Source: Myxocyprinus asiaticus (taxonomy: Eukaryota; Chordata; Actinopteri; Cypriniformes; Catostomidae). From it: a stretch of 64,000 nt of DNA. Below are positions 58,453 to 64,000 of the stretch, piece by piece. Under the pieces are notes generated by a model that worked only from the letters and a program-made list of their open reading frames with translations, was not told the DNA's origin and made no database searches. Location: contig NC_059346.1 of NCBI RefSeq assembly GCF_019703515.2, positions 57,424,001 to 57,488,000 of the forward strand. The letters run 5' to 3'. Both the position numbers and the translations under genes were made by a program. Every line of letters starts with the position of its first letter. The first letter of the stretch is position 1.

Positions 58453-58520
58453 TAGGGCTGTTGATTTAACACGTTAATTCAGTGCAATTAATTTAATACA
58501 AAATAACACAGTTAATAATG
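58453..58520 (+). repeat. Left AGGGCTGT terminus of a hAT-like pair
   Basis: TTAGGGCTGTTGATTTAACA is matched in reverse complement at 63606-63690 (TTAGGGCTGTCAATCGATTA), and both arms then reach CACAGTTAAT. These are typical ends of fish hAT-type nonautonomous elements. More than 5 kb, including an L1, now separates them. Confidence 0.6.
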
Positions 58521-58709
58521 TCTTATACAGACAAAGAACAAACCACACTTCCGAGAGCAGACAATAATAATCACTGCAAAAATGACAGAAAAGCACATGA
58601 TGACATTAAGTTCACTAATAGTGGCTCTTCCAGGAGCAATGTCCAATAAACATGTAGAGACAGACAATTAATTCTGGCCAAATTTCTGAGATCATCTGAT
58701 TAAGATCTT

Positions 58710-58958
58710 GTGTTAAGTGAGGCAAGGAGTAAACGAAGGCTTTCTTGGAAAAAGCACAGCATTTTCTTGTTGCCAGACTTTGTGAATTCAACAAGAGAGA
58801 AACGTGATCGATTCAAGGAATGCAAGAAACTTTTACATCAATGGAAGGTCGCTTTTGCACTGATATTCCCGGCCAAATTGAGAATAATTGCTAAGGAGGG
58901 CCGTAAAACATTCACATGCCCACAGCAAGCGATGCCCTTCATGAAGTCAATGGAGTAA
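58710..58958 (+). pseudogene. L1 ORF1 C-terminal fragment
   Basis: Motifs are KRRLSWKKHSIFLLPDFVNS, FALIFPAKLRIIAKEGRKTF and CPQQAMPFMKSME. FPAKLR followed by a TF.CP..A..F block is characteristic of the L1 ORF1 RNA-binding C-terminus (transposase_22 type). The frame ends at 58958; the N-terminal coiled coil is not found upstream. Confidence 0.65.
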
Positions 58959-59459
58959 GTCATTTTGTGGTACTCACATTTCAGCCGAATGGACCGCCTC
59001 ACTAATCATTCACTTGACTGTTTGAGGAAACTGAGCGTTATTTTTTTTTTTTTGCACGCTGGCTCCGCCTAGCGGCTGGAGTTTATTTTGCAGAGTGGCA
59101 CACCTTCGGGATAGTTTTTTGGATTAAACTACATGCTCTTTGAGTTTGTTCCACCTATTGGATGGAGTTTGTTTTATAGATTATCTTTTGCTGTGTAATT
59201 CTGTCTCACAAAATTTGTATAGAAACACTGGACTTGAGCAATCCGGCAAAGTTGTCGCGGGGGTCCTCGTAGGCGTACATGGACCGTTTGAGTTTGGAAG
59301 GATGGACGCCATTTGGTGCTGTCGTACATGGGGTTAATGCACACGTTTTTCTTTTTTCTGTTTGTTTTGTTCCGGTGACCTTTATAATCTTGTTTTTGAC
59401 ACATAATCTATTTTTTATTATATGTCAAAATGTCAAATGTTAATATGAGTGGACTGTCT

Positions 59460-60188
59460 CCCCTACATGGAATGTGAATGGGTTGGGGCACCCCATAAAA
59501 AGAAAGAAGGTTATTTCTCTTCTTAAGCGTAAGAAATATGATATAGTGTTTCTTCAAGAAACGCACCTTTCTCCGCAGGAAGTGGAAAAATTTGGAAAGA
59601 TATGGGGTGGGCATTTTTTTTTTTTATAGTGCTGGCTCGAGTAAGAGCAGGGGAGTCATTACACTGATAAGTAAACATCTACAAATCAAATGTCTCAAAC
59701 AGAGTAAAGATAAATTAGGAAGAGTCATTATTGTTTTAGTTGAAATTCAGGGGCAAAGTCTTATTTTGGCTAATATTTATGCACCTAACGTGGATGATCA
59801 GGGTTTTTTTATAGATCTTGAAGGGATGTTGCAAGCCGCTGGCACCATTCATGATATAATATTGAGAGGAGACTTTAATCTTTTGATGGACTCAGTCCTT
59901 GATCACAGTGAAGCAAATGTGTGCAAGCCCCCTAGGACAACACTGACGCCTCACAGGATGTGCAAAAATCTTGGTCTTACAGATATTTGGAGACTTTTGA
60001 ACCGATCTGGTAGGGACTATACATTTTTTTCATCAGTCCATACTTACTACTCTAGAAAATATTTTTTTATATATCTAAGTCCCTCATTTCATCTGTTGTT
60101 GATTGCTCAATTGGAGAAAAAAATTGTCTCAGATCATGCCTTGGTGAATACGGAGAAAAATACGGATACAAAGAAATCATATAGTTAG
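59460..60188 (+). pseudogene. L1 ORF2 endonuclease
   Basis: TWNVNGLGHPIKRKKVISLL and DIVFLQETHLSPQEV (catalytic N and E) lie in one frame to about 59620. A T-run at 59615-59625 shifts the frame; then KSRGVITLISKHLQ, ILANIYAPNVDDQGFF, ILRGDFNLLMDSVLDHSEAN and VSDHALVNT follow. The GDFN and SDH residues are present. The stretch between the endonuclease and RT (60189-60720) is in pieces. Confidence 0.8.
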
Positions 60189-60723
60189 CACTTTAATATA
60201 TTCCTTTTGCAAAATCTTGAATCCAACAAATGCTAAAGACTGAAATCAATGTCTATATGGAGACCAACTGGTCCTCAGTGTCCTCTGTGGGCATAGCTTG
60301 GTTGGCTTGGTTCTTAGGGGCCGTATCATACAATATGCCTCATTCACCAAAACATCCAAAGCACCAAAACTTGTGAAATTGGAAGGGAATATTAAAAGTG
60401 CCAAGGCAGAGCTGAAGCGGCGAATGTCATCTAATGGCCTCAGAGAATTGACCTGATTAAAATACAGATATAATACTATTTTGTCGCGGAAGGTGACGTT
60501 TTGGCAGTTTTAAGACAGTCATACTTTGAGTTGGGGGACAAGGCAGGAAAACTCTGGCTAGATATATAAAACAGAGAAAGTATTTTTCTACCATTCCCTC
60601 AGTGAAATCTGCTGGTGGTGAAATATTTACCTCAGCCATTGATATTAATAATGCTTTTAAAGGGCTTATCTTGATCTCTATAGTTCCACGTCTTCATCTA
60701 CTGAAGAGGATATTAGAAACTTT

Positions 60724-61791
60724 GTGGAACCATTAAAACTTCCTAAACTGATGACTGAGCAAATAAATTCTCTTGATTCTGAGATAAACTTGGAGGAGCA
60801 GGGCGAGGTAATTAAGGCCTTGCCTACAGGCAAGGCTCTGGGGCCAGATGGCTTTCCTGCTGAGTTTTTTAGATCTTATGCTACAGAACTGACTCCACTT
60901 CTGACAGAAGTTTATACGGAATCATTAAAGAATGGAAAGCTTCCACCAACCATGACACAAGCCTGGACCAACCTGATTCTTAAAAAGGACAAAGATCCAA
61001 GTGAGTGTAAGAGTTACTGTCCAATTTGCCTGATCCAGCTAGATGTTAAAATATTGTAAAAAATTTTGGCTAACCGACTAAGAAAAGCTATGACATCTCT
61101 TTTACATATGGATCAGGTGGGGTTTATTTTGTCCCGTAACTCTTCTGATAACATTAAGCGTTTCATCAATATCATGTGGTCAGTGGCGAATGATCAGTCT
61201 CTGGTCGCTGCCATCTCACTTGATGCCGAAAAGGCATTTGATATGGTACAATGGGATTATCTTTTTAAGATTTTGGAAATGTATGGATTTGGGAATACTT
61301 TTAATGGGTGGATTAAGTTACTTTATAGACACCCGGTAGCGGCGGTTCAAATGCATGGATTAATTTCAGATTATTTTACTCTGGATAGGGGCACCTGGCA
61401 GGGTTGCCCTCTTTCCCCATTATTGTTCTGTGTTGCCCTGGAACCATTAGCAGCCATGATAAGAAAGGAGGATGATTTTCCAGGGGTGGTGGTGGGTGGC
61501 GTGGCGCATAAGCTTTTGCTTTACGCAGATGATATTTTATTATTTGTTTCCGACCCTACTAGATCTATGCCTTGCCTCCACAGAATTATTAATTCATTTT
61601 CTAAGTTCTCAGGATACAGAGTGAATTTGTCTAAATCCAAAGCTTTGGCTCTGACAGCGTACTGCCCGGTAACGCATTTTCAGCCAGATGCCTTCCAGTG
61701 GCCCAAACAGGGCATTAAGTATTTAGGTATTTTATTCCCAGCAAATTTGTGTGATTTAGTTAGAGTTAATTTTGACCCATTAATAAAATGA
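60724..61791 (+). pseudogene. L1 ORF2 reverse transcriptase
   Basis: Motifs in order: TGKALGPDGFPAEFFRSYA, TLILKK-like KDKDPSECKSYCPICL, ANRLRKAMTSLLHMDQVGFI, AISLDAEKAFDMVQWDYLF, GTWQGCPLSPLLFCVALEPL and LLLYADDILLFVSDPT. The catalytic F-D and YADD residues are all present. One TAA at 61057-61059 interrupts a single frame. At about 61790 a frameshift separates it from the C-terminal part. Confidence 0.85.
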
Positions 61792-61798
61792 TTTTCGA

Positions 61799-62668
61799 GT
61801 GATGTGGGCTTCATTACATTTATCTATGATTGGGAAGGTTAATGTTATTAAAATGAATTATATTCCAAAATTCAATCACCTGCTACAGTTTCTCACTATA
61901 GATGTCCCTCTCTCTTATTTCAAGCAATTTGACAGCATAGTGAAGTCCTTCATTTGGAATGGTAAACGTCCCAGATTACATTTCGATAAGTTACATAGGC
62001 CAACTGACAAAGGTGAGCTAGGCCTACCCAAGATTTTGTTTTATTATTATGCATTCGGTCTCAGACATTTGGCTCATTGGTCGCTTCCACCTGAGAGAAC
62101 TCCTCCCTTGATTTGTATTGAACAGGAAGTTCTTGCCCCTTTTTTGCCATTGCAAAGCCTTTCTATTATACTAACCGGAGAAGTTAAGTTACACCCCGTT
62201 ACCTCGCATTTGCACTCGGTATGGACAAAAGTGTCCAGAATGTTTAATTCGGACATTTATTTAAATGTTGCCTCGAGCATATGGCTGAACCCAAAATTAT
62301 GTATTAATAAGTCCCCTTTCTGCTGGTCAGAGTGGATTGTGAGGGAGGTTAATATGCTCGGTGACCTGTATGAGAGTGGAGTGTTGAGATCCTTTGAAAA
62401 TATGGTTCAACATTTTGGGATTCCAAGGTCTCAGTTCTTTAGGTATTTACAGCTGCGTCATATGCTCTGTAATATTTTTGGGAGTAGCATACACCCTCCT
62501 AAAGCGGCAGACACTCCGGGAGTGGTGATTACTGCGTTTGGAAAAGGTCATGAGGCATCAGTGTATTACTCCCTGTTAATTCAGAGTCTGGGGGACGGAG
62601 CTTCAACTTCTCTCAAGAGATTATGTAAGAAAGATTTAAACTTGGTATTGGGGTTTAATTTTATATAA
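61799..62668 (+). pseudogene. L1 ORF2 C-terminal region
   Basis: It follows RT by one frameshift: MWASLHLSMIGKVNVIKMNY, YFKQFDSIVKSFIWNGKRPR and GELGLPKILFYYYAFGLRHL are standard post-RT motifs of L1-type ORF2 proteins. It is open for 289 codons. No catalytic role is known for this part. The stop at 62666-62668 is probably the true end. Confidence 0.75.
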
Positions 62669-62744
62669 TTTGATTCCACATTTTCTGTTATGTTCATTTA
62701 ATTTGTTGAATGGTATCAATAAACATTGTTAATAATAAACAATC

Positions 62745-62950
62745 ATTTACTGTAAAACGTACATGCACTCACTTGTTAAACAATGTACATTTTTACCATT
62801 AATTATACAGGAAAATCATAATTTTCACATCTAAAAATTTTTATTTTTACAACATTTTATTGTAAAAACTACTGTATTGTAGTTACAAAATATTACTTTA
62901 TATTTTACAGTCTTTTACCGTTACAATTACATATATTTTTTATAGTGTAG
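62745..62950. repeat. TTTACTGTA/TACAGT-rich segment
   Basis: TTTACTGTAAAA, ATTGTAAAAACTACTGT and TTTTACAGTCTTTTACCGT recur here. It resembles the intron segment at 4560-4860, so the two may be copies of one short repeat. Confidence 0.45.
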
Positions 62951-63050
62951 GCCAATGAAATAAACAATATATTGTATTCTAAAGCCACTTTTTGTATTGT
63001 CTTTTTTAATGCTTCACTTGTGTGCCAAATTAATACATTTTAATTATTTG

Positions 63051-63101
<51 letters not shown>
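63051..63101. repeat. (TA)n microsatellite
   Basis: About 25 perfect TA units. Confidence 0.95.
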
Positions 63102-63104
<3 letters not shown>

Positions 63105-63211
63105 TTTTAAATATAGTTATTTTATTTATAATTATTTCTAATTATTTAATAATTATATATTAAATTATTGTTATTTGAGGGGCTTTCTCAGCAAATATTT
63201 ATTTACGTGAT

Positions 63212-63600
63212 CAGTAGCGGATCCTGGCATAGGCAATATAGACAGGTGCCTAGGGCGGCAATGCTCTCTGGGGCGGCATGACAAATCCTGCCACCCAGCC
63301 CCGAGCTCGCAAGATTGCGATGGGAGAGAGGTGCCACAAATCATGCTGTCCCCGCACAGAGCTTGAAAGATCGCGTTGGGTGAAAGGAGCCCAGAGTTGT
63401 TCCTGACAGGCTACTCAGCCTAAAAGGTTATTTATACCCAAAAATAAAAATTCTATCCATCATTTACTCACCCTCATGCCATTCCAGAAACATGGCTTTC
63501 TTTCTTTTGCAGAATGCAAATACAGTACAAGTGAATGTTGGCCAGAACCTTGTCACATCGGATCTTGCCTAGGGCACCAAGTAAGCCAGAATCGCCACTG
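63212..63600. mobile_element. MITE with CAGTRGCG ends and a nested repeat
   Basis: The left end CAGTAGCGGATCCTGGC matches CAGTGGCGATTCTGGC, the reverse complement of the right end; GGTGCCTAGGGC also lies near both ends. A second dispersed repeat (ATCATTTACTCACCCTCATG with CATTCCAG, about 63425-63530) is inserted inside it. No coding content. Confidence 0.65.
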
Positions 63601-63605
63601 CATGC

Positions 63606-63690
63606 TATTAACTGTGACTAATTTTATTAATTAATCGGCATACCATGTAATTAATTAGATTAAACATTTTAATCGATTGACAGCCCTAAA
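63606..63690 (-). repeat. Right AGGGCTGT terminus of the hAT-like pair
   Basis: The reverse complement starts TTAGGGCTGTCAATCGATTA and contains the AATTAATTACATGGTATGCC block usual in this repeat type. It pairs with 58453-58520 in inverted orientation. Confidence 0.65.
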
Positions 63691-63835
63691 AAAATATCTT
63701 TCCAAGAAATTTCAGTATTCAAAAAAACTCCAGAGTTAAAGAAAATAGGTTGTTTTCTAGGAGCTTTTTGATAGCTTTATACAGTGCGTTAACTGAAGAG
63801 ATTGTACTTCTATCCCTCACAGGCTTATTTTCATT

Positions 63836-63879
63836 CCCATCAAAAATCAAAGATGGCGCTACTGTGAATAAGGTCTATT
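63836..63879 (-). repeat. Right member of the 44-bp inverted pair
   Basis: Reverse complement of 57155-57198 with three mismatches. It lies outside the hAT-like right terminus, so the two inverted pairs are nested. Confidence 0.85.
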
Positions 63880-64000
63880 CCCGCTGGATAAAACCAACTT
63901 ACGACTCTACACTTTTTCTATTTCAATAAAACACGCATCCGATTATTAAAGTAAAAAGGGCTTCACACATTGTTTCATGTTTAATGGGGAAAATGCCAGC

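Larger units (their letters stand above)
58600..62740 (+). mobile_element. L1-type LINE (Swimmer-like), plus strand
   Basis: ORF1 tail, then ORF2 endonuclease, RT and C-terminal region, then an AATAAA at about 62718 and TAATAATAAAC at the end. The clade is assigned from the ORF2 motifs. Only a few frameshifts and stops are present in RT, so it looks younger than the other LINEs here. The 5' end is missing or short. Confidence 0.8.

Overview
The window looks like repeat-rich, AT-rich nuclear DNA of a teleost fish, probably a cyprinid. That placement is inferred from the mobile elements, not from a host gene: a DIRS1-type tyrosine-recombinase retrotransposon, L2, Tx1/L1 and L1/Swimmer-like LINEs, a Merlin element, a Tc1-like remnant, tRNA-derived SINEs, many short inverted-repeat elements and long microsatellites. 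I recognise no host protein-coding gene, rRNA gene, true tRNA gene or CRISPR array. Every long reading frame I can name belongs to a retrotransposon or DNA transposon, and nearly all are broken by stops, frameshifts or deletions.

Layout. 1-3.6 kb: noncoding DNA with a SINE, a short tandem repeat and a small inverted-repeat element. 3.8-7.2 kb: a decayed four-exon Merlin transposase on the minus strand, and about 50 bp from its 5' exon a divergent spliced gene-like unit on the plus strand. 7.7-13.9 kb: a DIRS1-like element whose reverse transcriptase core is deleted and whose RNase H/methylase-like segment is duplicated; a second DIRS-like terminal repeat follows to 14.2 kb. 16.1-22.1 kb: a minus-strand Tx1-like LINE with ORF1 and ORF2, interrupted by an internally deleted plus-strand LINE. 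22-26.7 kb: noncoding DNA with LTR-like scraps. 26.8-30.6 kb: a minus-strand L2 LINE. 31.3-34.2 kb: a large foldback element with arms of about 0.9 kb that contains a SINE-like retroposon, a LINE tail and an exon-like fragment. 34.2-34.85 kb: 5' piece of a LINE. 34.87-39.5 kb: a minus-strand Ty3/gypsy element in which integrase precedes reverse transcriptase (Gmr1-type order). 39.5-58 kb: mostly noncoding with a minisatellite, three copies of one nonautonomous repeat, several small inverted-repeat elements and a Tc1-like remnant. 57.1-63.9 kb: a nest of inverted termini enclosing an L1-type LINE whose RT still has its YADD box.

How it fits together: this is a graveyard of nested insertions rather than a working gene neighbourhood. 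The parts most worth a second look are the divergent spliced unit beside the Merlin transposase, the foldback element with an exon-like centre, the IN-before-RT gypsy element, and the nested inverted pairs at the right end. Family names come from motifs read by eye; exact subfamily names and ages need a repeat-library search.
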